DNA of 64,000 bases from Nocardioides sp. SLBN-35 (GCF_006715725.1 NZ_VFNU01000001.1:2914001-2978000); one strand, 5' to 3'. Numbered from the stretch's first letter, positions 1 to 9,169 are shown. The notes: generated by a model not told the origin, from the sequence alone. Made by a program: numbers and translations.

Positions 1-1
1 C

Positions 2-1249
2 GCCCGCCAGCCCGAGATCCTCGACTACCTCCGTTCCCACGCCGTTGCGAGCGGCCTGCGCGAGCTGGTCCGCACCGGCGCGGAGGTGACCGGCGCGGCG
101 TGGGACGACGTCGGGCGGCAGTGGACGGTCCGCCTGGCCGGTGGAGAGGAGCTGCGCGCCGACGTCCTCGTCTCCGCGGTCGGCCAGCTCTCGCGTCCCT
201 CGATCCCGGCCCTCCCGGGCCTCGGGAGCTTCACGGGCCCGTCCTTCCACACGGCGACCTGGGACCACGGGGTCGACCTCACCGGACAGCGCGTCGCGAT
301 CGTCGGCACCGGCGCGAGCGCGATCCAGGTGGTGCCCGCGATCGTCGACCGGGTCGCCTCGCTGAGCGTGTTCCAGCGCTCGGCGCCGTACGTCGTCCCG
401 AAGCCCGACGGTCCGTACTCGCCCCGGCAGCAGCACCGGTTCGCGGCGCACCCGCGGCTGCACCGCCTCACCAGGCAGGGGGTGTTCCATCTGTCCGAGC
501 AGCTGAACCGGACCCTCGACTCCGACGGCCGTCTGGTCGGCGTGCTGCACAAGGCGTGGCAGCTGCACCTGCGCCGCCAGGTGCGCGACCCCGCCCTCCG
601 GGCGCGGCTGATGCCGGACTACCCGCTGGGCTGCAAGCGGCTGCTCTTCTCCAACGACTGGTACCCAGCCCTCACCCGCCCCCACGTGGACGTGGTCGAC
701 GACCGGATCGAGGCCGTCGAGTCCCGCGGCATCAGGACCGCCGACGGCAGGCTGCACGAGGCCGACGTCATCGTCTTCGGCACCGGCTTCGCGGCCACCG
801 AGTTCCTGGCTCCCATGGACATCCGCGGACGGAGCGGCCGCCTGCTCGCCGACGCATGGCAGGGCGGCGCCCGCGCCCACCTCGGCATCACCGTCCCCGG
901 CTTCCCCAGCTTCTTCGTCCTCTACGGCCCCAACACCAACCTCGGCGGCAGCTCGATCATCGGGATGCTCGAGGCGCAGGCCGGGTATGTCGCGCAGGCG
1001 GTCACCTCCCTCGGGCGACACGGCCCGGTCGAGGTCCGGGAGGACCGCGCGGCGGCGTACGACACCGAGGTGCAGCGCCGGCTGGCCGAGAGCGTGTGGA
1101 GCTCGTGCACGAGCTGGTACCGCGACCCGAGCGGCCGGATCACGACCAACTGGCCCGGCACGGTGCGCGAGTACCAGCAGCGCACCGCCCGCCTGGACCC
1201 CGACGACTTCCGCGCCGACCTCCCTGCCCAGGAAGGAGCGACCCGATGA
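2..1249 (+). CDS. FAD-dependent monooxygenase, Baeyer-Villiger type (5' end missing)
   Basis: Only the last 415 residues are visible; the reading frame is open at the left edge, so the N-terminal FAD-binding glycine motif lies outside the window. The Baeyer-Villiger fingerprint FxGxxxHxxxWD is present (FTGPSFHTATWD, bases about 230-265). It is followed by a second Rossmann motif, VGTGASA, for NADPH. The motif FGTGF near base 780 is typical of flavoprotein monooxygenases. Family knowledge: these cytosolic enzymes insert oxygen next to a ketone or oxidise a heteroatom using NADPH and O2. The stop overlaps the start of the downstream GMC oxidase (ATGA), so the two are translationally coupled. 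A shared steroid, terpenoid or ketone substrate is an inference. Confidence 0.85.
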   Translation, partial: ARQPEILDYLRSHAVASGLRELVRTGAEVTGAAWDDVGRQWTVRLAGGEELRADVLVSAVGQLSRPSIPALPGLGSFTGPSFHTATWDHGVDLTGQRVAIVGTGASAIQVVPAIVDRVASLSVFQRSAPYVVPKPDGPYSPRQQHRFAAHPRLHRLTRQGVFHLSEQLNRTLDSDGRLVGVLHKAWQLHLRRQVRDPALRARLMPDYPLGCKRLLFSNDWYPALTRPHVDVVDDRIEAVESRGIRTADGRLHEADVIVFGTGFAATEFLAPMDIRGRSGRLLADAWQGGARAHLGITVPGFPSFFVLYGPNTNLGGSSIIGMLEAQAGYVAQAVTSLGRHGPVEVREDRAAAYDTEVQRRLAESVWSSCTSWYRDPSGRITTNWPGTVREYQQRTARLDPDDFRADLPAQEGATR

Positions 1250-2922
1250 CCCACTACGACGTCGTGGTGGTCGGCTCCGGCTTCGGCGGCAGCGTCACCG
1301 CGCTCCGCCTGGCCGAGAAGGGCTACCGCGTCGGCGTGCTCGAGGCCGGCCGGCGCTTCTCCGACGACGAGCTCCCCACCACCTCGTGGAAGGTGCGCGA
1401 CTACGTGTTCAACCCGGCGCTCGGCTGCTACGGCCTGCTCCGGATGACACTGCTCAAGGACGTCCTCGTGCTCACCGGGGCGGGGGTCGGCGGCGGGTCG
1501 CTGGTCTACGCGAACACGCTCTACGAGCCGCCGCGCGCGTTCTTCGACGACCCGCACTGGGCCGGGATCACGGACTGGGCCGACGAGCTGGCGCCGTACT
1601 ACGACCAGGCGCGGCGGATGCTCGGCGTGACGCCGTACCCGCGGCGCTCGCCCTCCGACCTGGTGATGAAGGCCGTCGCACAGGACCTCGGCGTCGGCGA
1701 CAGCTTCCGGCCGACGCCGGTCGGCGTGCTCTTCGGCGAGAGCCCGGGCGAGCGGGTCGCCGACCCGTTCTTCGGCGGCGCCGGCCCCGAGCGCACCACC
1801 TGCACCGACTGCGGCGCCTGCATGACGGGCTGCCGGGTCGGCGCCAAGAACACGACCGTCAAGAACTACCTGCACCTCGCCGAGGCCGCGGGCGCCGTCG
1901 TGCACCCGATGACGACGGTGACCGATGTCCGGCCGCGCCCGGGTGGTGGGTACGACGTCACGACCCGCCGCACCGAGGGCAAGGTGCGCCGCGGCCGGCG
2001 CACCTTCACCGCCGACCAGGTGGTGTTCGCCGCGGCATCGCTCGGGACCCAGCGCCTGCTGCACCGGCTCCGCGACGGCGGCAGCCTGCCCGCGATCTCC
2101 CCGCGTCTCGGCGAGCTCACCCGCACCAACTCCGAGGCGATCCTCGGCGTCCGGGCCCGCGGCGACGAGGTCGACTACTCGCGCGGCGTGGCGATCACGT
2201 CCTCTCTGCACGTCGACGACCACACCCACGTCGAACCGGTCCGCTACGGCCGGGGCAGCAACCTGCTCGGGCTGCTGATGGCCACGCTCACCGACGTGCC
2301 CGCCGACGGCCGCAACCGTGCCCTCGCCGGCCTGCGGGAGATGTGGCGCCGGCGGCGTGACCTGCCCCGGCTGCACGACCCGCGCGGCTGGTCCGAGCAG
2401 ACCATCGTGCTGCTGGTGATGCAGAGCCTCGACAACTCGCTGACGACGTACCTGCGCCGTCGCGCGTGGGGCCGGACCCTCACCACCCGGCAGGGGACCG
2501 GCGCCGCGAACCCGGTCTGGATCCCGCAGGGCCACGACGTCGCACGCAAGGTCGCCGAGGAGGTCGACGGCATCCCGGGCGGCACCTGGGCCGACCTCGT
2601 CAACGTCCCCGCGACCGGCCACCTCATCGGCGGCTGCCCGATCGGCGAGTCCGCGACGAGCGGTGTGGTGGACCCGTACCACCGCGTGCACGGGTACGAC
2701 GGCCTCCACGTGATCGACGGGTCCACCGTCGCGGCCAACCTCGGTGTCAACCCGTCCCTGACCATCACGGCCATGGCCGAGCGGGCCGTCGCGATGTGGC
2801 CGAACAAGGGCGAGGCCGACCCACGGCCGGCGGCGGGATCGTCGTACCGCCGGGTCGAACCGGTCGCACCGCACCGTCCGCAGGTGCCCTCGGACGCCCC
2901 GGCGGCCTACCGGGTCTCCTAG
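1246..2922 (+). CDS. choD: GMC-family oxidoreductase, ChoD (cholesterol oxidase)-like
   Basis: 558 residues. An N-terminal FAD-binding motif GSGFGGS lies at residues 10-16. A cysteine-rich stretch, CTDCGACMTGC, lies near residue 186. The C-terminal GMC region contains VDPYHRVHGYDGLHVIDG and NLGVNPSL. Length and motifs follow the mycobacterial ChoD (Rv3409c) pattern recalled from memory. Family members are annotated as 3-beta-hydroxysterol oxidases, but the ChoD subgroup differs from the secreted cholesterol oxidases and its true substrate is debated. There is no signal peptide. The start ATG at 1246 overlaps the upstream monooxygenase stop by 4 nt; longer in-frame extension upstream is a shadow of that gene. 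The stop codon TAG (2920-2922) is also the first half of the -10 box of the next gene. Confidence 0.85.
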   Translation: MTHYDVVVVGSGFGGSVTALRLAEKGYRVGVLEAGRRFSDDELPTTSWKVRDYVFNPALGCYGLLRMTLLKDVLVLTGAGVGGGSLVYANTLYEPPRAFFDDPHWAGITDWADELAPYYDQARRMLGVTPYPRRSPSDLVMKAVAQDLGVGDSFRPTPVGVLFGESPGERVADPFFGGAGPERTTCTDCGACMTGCRVGAKNTTVKNYLHLAEAAGAVVHPMTTVTDVRPRPGGGYDVTTRRTEGKVRRGRRTFTADQVVFAAASLGTQRLLHRLRDGGSLPAISPRLGELTRTNSEAILGVRARGDEVDYSRGVAITSSLHVDDHTHVEPVRYGRGSNLLGLLMATLTDVPADGRNRALAGLREMWRRRRDLPRLHDPRGWSEQTIVLLVMQSLDNSLTTYLRRRAWGRTLTTRQGTGAANPVWIPQGHDVARKVAEEVDGIPGGTWADLVNVPATGHLIGGCPIGESATSGVVDPYHRVHGYDGLHVIDGSTVAANLGVNPSLTITAMAERAVAMWPNKGEADPRPAAGSSYRRVEPVAPHRPQVPSDAPAAYRVS

Positions 2923-2925
2923 CAT
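2920..2925 (+). promoter_or_regulatory. -10 box TAGCAT of a leaderless promoter for the LysE gene
   Basis: TAGCAT ends 6 nt before the GTG at 2932. Its first three bases are the stop codon of the choD-like gene. Confidence 0.5.
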
Positions 2926-2931
2926 CGCTGC

Positions 2932-3552
2932 GTGAGCGCGTACCTGTCCTTCGTGGTGTTCGCGGCCCTGCTGGCCACCGCACCCGGTCCCGACACCTTC
3001 CTGACCCTGCGGGCGACCGTCGTCGGCGGCCGCGCCCGCGGCGTCGCCACCGCGACGGGCATCACCGCCGCAGGAGCGCTGCAGGGCGTGCTCGCCGCGA
3101 CCGGGCTCGGGGCGGTGCTGGCGCACGCCGAGCCGGTGTTCCTCGCGGTCCGCTGGGCCGGCGTGGCCTACCTGGTGTGGCTCGGCGTCAATGCGCTGCG
3201 CGACGCGCTGCGTCGCGACGGCAGCGTGTGGTCGGTGGGCGAGGGGACGGGCGTGGTCCGTGCCCGTACGGCGTTCCGGCAGGGCTTCGTCTGCAACATC
3301 ACCAACCCCAAGGTGCTCGCCTTCAACCTCGCGGTGCTGCCGCAGTTCGTCGGCACCGACCAGGGCATCCCGGTGCTGCTGGCCTACGCGCTCACGCTGG
3401 TCGTGATCGGCGCGATCGTGCTGCTGGCCGTGGTGTGGATCGCCGGCAAGGCCGCCTCCGCGCTCACCCGGCCGTCCTTCCGGCGCAGCGTGGACGGCGC
3501 GACCGGCGTCGTGATGCTCGGGTTCGCGACGGCGCTGGCGGTCGAGGCATGA
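2932..3552 (+). CDS. LysE/RhtB family exporter
   Basis: 206 residues, polytopic inner-membrane protein. The N-terminus runs into APGPDTFLTLRAT, the family's PGP motif. FVCNITNPKVLAFNLAVLPQFV (about residues 118-139) is the second signature. LysE/RhtB proteins export amino acids or other small metabolites; the substrate cannot be read from the sequence. The GTG at 2932 follows a -10 box at leaderless spacing and has no Shine-Dalgarno sequence. The stop overlaps the YbaK-like gene start (ATGA at 3549). Confidence 0.85.
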   Translation: MSAYLSFVVFAALLATAPGPDTFLTLRATVVGGRARGVATATGITAAGALQGVLAATGLGAVLAHAEPVFLAVRWAGVAYLVWLGVNALRDALRRDGSVWSVGEGTGVVRARTAFRQGFVCNITNPKVLAFNLAVLPQFVGTDQGIPVLLAYALTLVVIGAIVLLAVVWIAGKAASALTRPSFRRSVDGATGVVMLGFATALAVEA

Positions 3553-4058
3553 GCGACCCCGCCACCGAAGGGACCGACCGGTCCGGCCGCGCGATCGCGG
3601 CCGCCGAGGCGCTGGGCCTCGCGTTCGAGGTCACCCGGCACGGGCCGGTGGGGTCGCTGGAGGAGGCCGCCGCGGTGCGCGGGATCGAGCCGCGCCAGAT
3701 CGTGAAGACCATGGTCGTCCGGGTGGCCGAGGGCGATCATCGGTTCGTGCTGGTGCCCGGCGACCGGGAGATCTCCTGGCCGCTGCTGCGCGCCCTGCTC
3801 GGCGTCAGCCGGCTCTCGATGCCCTCGGCCGACGCCGCCCGCGAGGTCACCGGCTACGTCCGCGGCACGATCACGCCCCTCGGTGCGCTGAGCGCGCTGC
3901 CCGTGATCGCCGACAGCCGGGTCACCGGGCCGGTGTCGATCGGCGGTGGCGGGTACGGCGTCGCGCTCACCGTCGACGGCGACGCGCTCGTGGCGGCGCT
4001 CGGCGCCACCGTCGCCGACGTCACGTCGCCGGGTGGACCTCGACCTGGGTCCCGCTGA
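3549..4058 (+). CDS. YbaK/EbsC-family aminoacyl-tRNA deacylase
   Basis: 169 residues, full length for a free-standing YbaK domain. Recognisable family features are the catalytic-type lysine in QIVKTMVV (about residue 56), VPGDREISW, and the C-terminal glycine-rich SIGGGGYGV. The family hydrolyses mischarged aminoacyl-tRNA such as Cys-tRNA(Pro) in the cytosol. The start overlaps the LysE stop by 4 nt. The 3' end overlaps the convergent membrane-protein gene by 38 nt (4021-4058). The exact tRNA substrate is unknown. Confidence 0.85.
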   Translation: MSDPATEGTDRSGRAIAAAEALGLAFEVTRHGPVGSLEEAAAVRGIEPRQIVKTMVVRVAEGDHRFVLVPGDREISWPLLRALLGVSRLSMPSADAAREVTGYVRGTITPLGALSALPVIADSRVTGPVSIGGGGYGVALTVDGDALVAALGATVADVTSPGGPRPGSR

Positions 4059-4716
4059 GGTCGTACTCCACGTAGGCGGTCTGGTTGAACTCGTTGCTCG
4101 CGTATGCCGAGATCCACGCCGGCGTCTCGTCCTCGGGATCCGGCTTCTCGATGATCAGGTAGCAGTTCGTCGCGTCCTCGACCAGCTTCCGCACCTGCGG
4201 GCACAGGCCGTCGAGGACGAGGCTGTCGACCGTGGCCAGGTCGAACGACTCCTCGTCGCCGGTGGTCTTCGACGGCTCGTTCAGCTCGCCGTCCCAGTAG
4301 TAGTCGAGCTGGCGCTCGTCGGCCGGGTCGTCGGGCTTGTACGGCGTCGCGACGCTCGCGTACTCCGGGTAGATGACCGCGCGCCGCACGAGGGTCGAGC
4401 CGCGCTCCTCCTGCAACGCGGCCACCAGCGCGTCGAAGCCCTTGTCGGTCTGCGGCCGGCCCGCGGCAGGGGCGTCCTCGCTGCCCGCGATCGCGAAGAC
4501 CGCCGCCGTACCGAGCGCGACGACCACCCCGCCGACCGCGATCAGCAGCCCGACGGGATGGATCCGCTGCTTGCGCACCGTCCGCTCCTCGAGGCTGCGG
4601 ACCCGCTTCGGCTGCTTCGGCGGCGTGTACGGCTTGTGCGTGGGCGGCTGCGCGGGCGCACCATCCGGGTCGGGAGTGTCGTCGGGGCGGTACTGCTTCC
4701 ACTTGCGAGGGGCCAC
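4021..4716 (-). CDS. Single-pass membrane protein, Actinobacteria-specific, unknown function
   Basis: 231 residues with no domain I recognise. A basic, proline-rich cytosolic N-terminus of about 50 residues is followed by one membrane helix (HPVGLLIAVGGVVVALGTA, about 53-75). An extracytoplasmic domain of about 150 residues contains two cysteines that could pair. The acidic C-terminal domain reads like a small folded exported domain. The GTG start at 4716 is set by a TAGCGT box 6 nt upstream. It converges on the YbaK gene with a 38-nt tail overlap. It is probably a real gene, because the frame is clean and the composition is protein-like. Confidence 0.75.
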   Translation of the reverse strand: MAPRKWKQYRPDDTPDPDGAPAQPPTHKPYTPPKQPKRVRSLEERTVRKQRIHPVGLLIAVGGVVVALGTAAVFAIAGSEDAPAAGRPQTDKGFDALVAALQEERGSTLVRRAVIYPEYASVATPYKPDDPADERQLDYYWDGELNEPSKTTGDEESFDLATVDSLVLDGLCPQVRKLVEDATNCYLIIEKPDPEDETPAWISAYASNEFNQTAYVEYDLSGTQVEVHPAT

Positions 4717-4722
4717 GGCAGA

Positions 4723-4728
4723 ACGCTA
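4723..4728 (-). promoter_or_regulatory. -10 box TAGCGT, leaderless promoter
   Basis: On the minus strand, TAGCGT is followed by 6 nt and the GTG start at 4716. No Shine-Dalgarno sequence lies between. Confidence 0.5.
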
Positions 4729-4756
4729 GTGCGAAGGCGCGTGCAACGATGGCCGC

Positions 4757-6100
4757 ATGGCCGAATCGACGACCCCCACGCCGGTGCCCGAGCACGATGT
4801 CGCCGCCGAGGTCGTCGACCTGTGTCGTGACCTGATCCGGATCGACACCTCCAACTACGGCGGTGGCGAGAGCACCGGCGAGAGGAAGGCCGCCGAGCAC
4901 GTCGCGGCGCTGCTCGACGAGGTCGGGATCGCCGCCGAGGTGATCGAGACGAAGCCGGGCCGCGCGAACGTCGTGGCCCGCTGGGGCGGCGCCGGATCCC
5001 GGGCCACGGCCGAGCGGGGCGCGCTGCTGCTGCACGGCCACCTGGACGTCGTGCCCGCGGCGGCGGAGGACTGGGCCGTGCACCCGTTCAGTGGCGAGGT
5101 GCACGACGGCTACGTCTGGGGACGCGGCGCGGTCGACATGAAGGACTTCGACGCGATGCTGCTCTCGGTCGTCCGCGCCCGCCAGCGCGCCGGACGCGCA
5201 CCCGAGCGCGAGGTGGTGCTCTGCTTCACCGCCGACGAGGAGGCCGGTGGCCACGAGGGCGCCCAGCTGCTCGTCGAGAACCACGCCGAGTGGTTCGAGG
5301 GCTGCACCGAGGCGGTCGGCGAGGTCGGCGGGTTCAGTACGACGGTTCGCGGCCGCCGCCTCTACCTGATCGAGGCGGCCGAGAAGGGCATGGCCTGGAT
5401 GCGCCTGAGCGCCCGTGGCCGCGCCGGCCACGGCTCGATGATGAACGACGACAACGCGGTCACCCGGCTCGCCTCCGCGGTCGCGCGGATCGGCGCCCAC
5501 GACTGGCCGGTGCGGCTCACGCCCACCATGCAGACCCTGCTCGCCACGGTCGGCGAGCTCGCCGGGGTCGAGGCGACGCCGGAGAACGCGCCGGCGTTGG
5601 TCGAGGAGTTCGGCGGCGCCGCGCGGATGCTCGGCGCGGTGCTGCGCAACTCGACCAACCCGACCATGCTCGAGGCCGGCTACAAGGTCAACGTCATCCC
5701 CACCGACGCGACCGCCCACGTCGACGGCCGCTTCCTCCCGGGCTTCGAGGACGAGTTCTTCGCGACCCTGGCCGAGCTGACCGGCGAGGGCGTCGACATC
5801 GACTTCGTCTCGCGGCAGGCGCCCTGGGAGACGCCGTACGACGGCGAGCTGGTCGACGCGATGACCCGCAGCCTGCTGGCGGAGGACCCCGAGGCCCTGG
5901 TGGCGCCGTACCTGATGAGCGGCGGTACCGACGCCAAGCACTTCTCCAAGCTCGGCATGCGCTCCTTCGGGTTCGCCCCGCTGCGGCTCCCCGACGACCT
6001 CGACTTCACCGCCCTCTTCCACGGCGTGGACGAGCGGGTCCCGGTCGACGCGCTGGAGTTCGGGGCGCGGGTGATGGACCGGTTCCTCGACCAGGCCTGA
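4757..6100 (+). CDS. M20 family metallopeptidase (ArgE/DapE/carboxypeptidase-like)
   Basis: 447 residues. The M20 metal-site motifs are in order: LLLHGHLDVVPA (about 94-105), WGRGAVDMKDFD (about 118-129) and TADEEAGG (about 157-164). A dimerisation lid and a late SGGTDAKHF segment with the last His ligand follow (about 393-401). The family cleaves amide bonds of N-acyl amino acids or dipeptides with two zinc ions in the cytosol. The specific substrate cannot be assigned. The ATG at 4757 gives a natural N-terminus. The 56 bases upstream of the start codon show no clear Shine-Dalgarno sequence. Confidence 0.9.
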   Translation: MAESTTPTPVPEHDVAAEVVDLCRDLIRIDTSNYGGGESTGERKAAEHVAALLDEVGIAAEVIETKPGRANVVARWGGAGSRATAERGALLLHGHLDVVPAAAEDWAVHPFSGEVHDGYVWGRGAVDMKDFDAMLLSVVRARQRAGRAPEREVVLCFTADEEAGGHEGAQLLVENHAEWFEGCTEAVGEVGGFSTTVRGRRLYLIEAAEKGMAWMRLSARGRAGHGSMMNDDNAVTRLASAVARIGAHDWPVRLTPTMQTLLATVGELAGVEATPENAPALVEEFGGAARMLGAVLRNSTNPTMLEAGYKVNVIPTDATAHVDGRFLPGFEDEFFATLAELTGEGVDIDFVSRQAPWETPYDGELVDAMTRSLLAEDPEALVAPYLMSGGTDAKHFSKLGMRSFGFAPLRLPDDLDFTALFHGVDERVPVDALEFGARVMDRFLDQA

Positions 6101-6192
6101 GGCAAAGACTCGCTCAGCCGCCTCAACCCCGCCCGGGCTCGGCCGATCCTCCCTCTGAGCCGTCCGAGCGGACGGGAGAGGGGAGTGGCACC

Positions 6193-6747
6193 GTGGCTCG
6201 CACCGCGATCGCGCCGACCGGCGTGGAGAAGACCTTCCACCCGGACCAGATCATCGTGTCCAAGACCGACCGGCAGGGACGGCTGACCTACGTCAACGAC
6301 CTGTTCGTGGAGATCAGCGGCTACCCGGAGGCCGAGCTGGTCGGCAAGCCGCACAACGTCATCCGGCACCCCGACATGCCCCGGAGCGTGTTCTGGCTGC
6401 TGTGGGACCGGATCGCGGCCGGCCAGGAGATCTTCGCCTACGTCATGAACCTCAGTGCGGACGGCAGCCACTACTGGGTGCTCGCCCACGTCACCCCGAC
6501 CTTCGACGCGACCGGCTCGATCGTCGGCTACCACTCGAACCGGCGTACGGCGGACGCCACCGCGCTGGCCGCGGTGACCGCGCTCTACCAGCGCCTGGTC
6601 ACCGAGGAGCGCCGCCACCCGAACGCCCGCGATGCCGTCGAAGCGGGCTGTCGCCTGCTCGAACAGGAGCTCGCCGAGGCCGGTGCGTCCTACGACGAGT
6701 GGGTCTGGTCCCTCAACAACGGCCCGGTCCAGGCGGTGGCCGCATGA
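6193..6747 (+). CDS. PAS-domain sensor protein, aerotaxis-type
   Basis: 184 residues made of one PAS domain (about 14-120) plus a short helical tail. The segments [34 protein letters not shown] and [13 protein letters not shown] match the Aer-type PAS fold that binds FAD or another cofactor. The frame is open upstream, but the purine-rich GGAGAGGGGAG just before the GTG at 6193 fixes the start. It overlaps the soluble chemoreceptor gene by 4 nt (ATGA). It therefore looks like the sensor half of a split Aer-like receptor. The cofactor and the signal are inferred. Confidence 0.85.
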   Translation: MARTAIAPTGVEKTFHPDQIIVSKTDRQGRLTYVNDLFVEISGYPEAELVGKPHNVIRHPDMPRSVFWLLWDRIAAGQEIFAYVMNLSADGSHYWVLAHVTPTFDATGSIVGYHSNRRTADATALAAVTALYQRLVTEERRHPNARDAVEAGCRLLEQELAEAGASYDEWVWSLNNGPVQAVAA

Positions 6748-7964
6748 CCGCCGTCCTGGCCCCGGAGAGCGTGGGCAACGAGGAGGTCGACGCGCTGCGC
6801 GAGGAGCTCGTGCGCTGCCGGGCCGCCCTCACGGCCGTCACCGCCGTGTGCCGCTCGGCCGCCGCCGGGGACCTCGAGCCGCGGGTCCCGGTCCTCGGCG
6901 ACGACCCCGAGCTGGTCGCCGCCCGGTCCGCGGTCAACGACCTGCTCGACCGCACCGACGCCTACGTGCGGGAGTCGTCGGCGTCCCTGGAGTTCGCCGC
7001 GGAGGGCAGGTTCTACCGCCGGTTCCTGGTGCGCGGCATGCTCGGCTCGTTCAAGGCCGGGGCCGTCACGATCAACACCGCGATCGGCGCGATGGCCGAG
7101 GCCAACGAGCAGCTCGCCGCCCAGGAGCGGCAGCGCCTCGAGCTCGCGGACGGCTTCGAGGAGGCCGTGCTCGGCCTCTCCGACCAGGTGGCTGCGGCCG
7201 CCGCCGAGATGGAGGCGTCCTCGCGCACCCTGGCCGCCAACGCCGAGGGTACGGCGGTCCGCGCGGCCCAGGTCTCCGAGAACTCCCACACCGCCGCCGA
7301 TGCCGTCACCGTCGCCGCGGCCGCCGTCGAGCAGCTCGTGAGCACGGTGCGGGCGATCGAGGAGCAGGCCAGCCAGTCCAACGTGGCCGGTGTCCGCGCG
7401 GTCGAGGAGACCGAGCAGGTGATGACGACCGTGCAGAGCCTCTCGACGGCCTCGCAGGAGATCGGCGACGTGGTCGGCGTGATCAGCCAGGTCGCCAGCC
7501 AGACCCGGCTCCTGGCACTCAACGCGACCATCGAGGCCGCCCGCGCGGGCGAGTACGGCAAGGGCTTCGCGGTCGTCGCCTCCGAGGTCAAGACGCTCGC
7601 GTCCGAGACCGCCGACGCGACCAGCCTGATCGAGCAGCAGGTGCACGCGATCCAGGCGGCCGCCGGGGCTGCGGTGACCGCGATCGAGACGATCGGCGCC
7701 GCCGTCCGCGGGATGGGGGACAACGTCGCCACCATCGCCGGCGCCGTCGGCGAGCAGCGGCACGCCGCGGCCGAGCTGAGCCGGACGACCTCCGAGGCCG
7801 CGGGCGCGGTGTCCGGGGTCAACGAGGACGTGACCGCGATCGAGGAGGCGACCATCGCGACCAGCACCGGCGCCACCGAGATGACCGGGGCCTCGCTGGA
7901 GCTCTCGCGCCTCTCGGCGGACCTGCGCACCCACGTGGCGGGCTTCCTCCAGCAGATCCGCTGA
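6744..7964 (+). CDS. Soluble methyl-accepting chemotaxis protein
   Basis: 406 residues with no transmembrane segment. The N-terminal 125 residues look HAMP-like ([29 protein letters not shown]). The rest is a long coiled-coil signalling domain. Its tip, with [18 protein letters not shown] and [15 protein letters not shown] (about 255-290), is the CheA/CheW-binding hairpin of chemoreceptors. The upstream PAS gene is translationally coupled and could supply the sensing module. No cheA, cheW or flagellar gene is in the window. The start ATG at 6744 lies inside the PAS stop overlap. Confidence 0.9.
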   Translation: MTAVLAPESVGNEEVDALREELVRCRAALTAVTAVCRSAAAGDLEPRVPVLGDDPELVAARSAVNDLLDRTDAYVRESSASLEFAAEGRFYRRFLVRGMLGSFKAGAVTINTAIGAMAEANEQLAAQERQRLELADGFEEAVLGLSDQVAAAAAEMEASSRTLAANAEGTAVRAAQVSENSHTAADAVTVAAAAVEQLVSTVRAIEEQASQSNVAGVRAVEETEQVMTTVQSLSTASQEIGDVVGVISQVASQTRLLALNATIEAARAGEYGKGFAVVASEVKTLASETADATSLIEQQVHAIQAAAGAAVTAIETIGAAVRGMGDNVATIAGAVGEQRHAAAELSRTTSEAAGAVSGVNEDVTAIEEATIATSTGATEMTGASLELSRLSADLRTHVAGFLQQIR

Positions 7965-7978
7965 CCTGCCGGGGGAAG

Positions 7979-8212
7979 TCAGGCCGTGCGGACGGCCCGG
8001 ATGATCTTGCGCCGCAGCACCACGCGGCGCCGGCCGTCCGGGCCGATCTGCACCCGGTCGAGCTCCCAGCCGCCGTGCTCGGCGCGCTCGACGAGCAGCT
8101 TGGCGACCATGTTGCGGGAGAACGCGCGGTCGAAGGTGATCCGCTCGAACTCCCACTCCACGCCGCGGCCCAGGCCGCGCATCACGCCGGGACGGAGCAG
8201 CGAGACGTTCAT
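7979..8212 (-). CDS. DUF5703 family small protein
   Basis: 77 residues. The core WEFERITFDRAFSRNM, HGGWELDRVQI and RRVVLRRKIIR matches the DUF5703 family found next to aldo/keto reductase genes in Streptomyces and relatives (recalled). It is a basic, probably cytosolic alpha/beta protein with no known function. Its ATG overlaps the stop of the aldo/keto reductase gene by 4 nt (8209-8212), so it is the second gene of that operon. Confidence 0.8.
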   Translation of the reverse strand: MNVSLLRPGVMRGLGRGVEWEFERITFDRAFSRNMVAKLLVERAEHGGWELDRVQIGPDGRRRVVLRRKIIRAVRTA

Positions 8213-9162
8213 GCGGCACCTCCGGAGACGTCGTCGAGAGCGGCCCTGATCTCGGGAGGCAGGGCCTTCGCCTCCGAGCCGAGGGCCCCCGCGAGCTGGG
8301 CGGCGGTCCGGGCGCCGACGACCGGCGCGGTGACGCCGGGGGAGTCGCGCACCCAGACCAGGGCGACCTCGAGCGGGGTCCAGCCGAGACCGTCTGCAGC
8401 GCGGGCCACGGCCTCGACGATGCTGCGACTGTGGTCGTCGAGGTAGGCGTCGACGAAACCGGCGAACACGGGTGAGGCGGCGCGGGAGTCGGACGGCGTG
8501 CCCGTGCGGTACTTGCCGGTCAGCACCCCGCGCCCCAGCGGCGACCACGGGAACAAGCCCAGGCCGAGTGCCTCGACCGCGGGCAGCACCTCCCGCTCGA
8601 CGCGCCGGTTGACCAGGGAGTACTCCATCTGGGTCGAGGCGATCCGCGCCCGCCCCGCGGCGGCCTCCTGCAGGGTCACCGCCCGGGCGGTCTGCCAACC
8701 GTTGAAGTTCGAGATCCCGACGTACGTCGCCCGCCCGCTCGACACCGCGAGGTCGAGCGCCCCCAGCGTCTCCTCGAGCGGCACGTCGTCGCTCCAGATG
8801 TGGACCTGCCACAGGTCGACGTGATCGGTGCCGAGGCGCTTGAGCGAGGTGTCGAGGCCGCGGAGCATGGCGCCGCGCGAGGTGTCGGTGACCCGGTCCG
8901 AGCCGCGCCGCCAGATGCCGGCCTTCGTGGCGAGCACGACCTCGTCGCGGCGCACGACGTCGCCGAGCAGCGACCCGAGCAGGGCCTCCGAGCGACCGTC
9001 GGTGTAGCCCGCGGCGGTGTCGATCGTCGTACCGCCGGCCTCGACGAACGCGGTCAGCTGGTCGCGTGCCTCGTGCTCGTCGGTGTCCTTGCCCCACGTC
9101 ATCGTGCCGAGGGCGAGGCGCGACACTTGGAGGCCGCTGGCGCCGACGTACCGCTGCTGCAT
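8209..9162 (-). CDS. Aldo/keto reductase
   Basis: 317 residues, a TIM-barrel NADPH-dependent oxidoreductase. The pattern LALGTMTWG...TIDTAAGYTDGRSE near residues 14-55 carries the catalytic Asp and Tyr. LATKAG, DLWQVHIWSDDVPLEETL and the NADPH-binding C-terminal part follow. The likely start is MQQRYVGASGL at 9162; a longer frame upstream has an arginine-rich shadow-like N-terminus. TACGTT lies 7 nt upstream as a -10 box. The carbonyl substrate is unknown. It is coupled to the DUF5703 gene. Confidence 0.88.
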   Translation of the reverse strand: MQQRYVGASGLQVSRLALGTMTWGKDTDEHEARDQLTAFVEAGGTTIDTAAGYTDGRSEALLGSLLGDVVRRDEVVLATKAGIWRRGSDRVTDTSRGAMLRGLDTSLKRLGTDHVDLWQVHIWSDDVPLEETLGALDLAVSSGRATYVGISNFNGWQTARAVTLQEAAAGRARIASTQMEYSLVNRRVEREVLPAVEALGLGLFPWSPLGRGVLTGKYRTGTPSDSRAASPVFAGFVDAYLDDHSRSIVEAVARAADGLGWTPLEVALVWVRDSPGVTAPVVGARTAAQLAGALGSEAKALPPEIRAALDDVSGGAA

Positions 9163-9169
9163 GGGGCAC

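Noticed and set aside
922..3126. Long reverse-strand open frame opposite the monooxygenase, choD and LysE genes
   Set aside because: An arginine/alanine/glycine-rich shadow frame typical of 72% GC DNA. The plus-strand genes have clear family motifs and ATGA couplings. The same applies to other long frames such as 3854-6022 and 59053-62073 on the minus strand.
7979..9169. A 396-residue minus-strand protein covering the DUF5703 and aldo/keto reductase region
   Set aside because: It is frame-shifted relative to the aldo/keto reductase. Only its last 77 residues are real (DUF5703).
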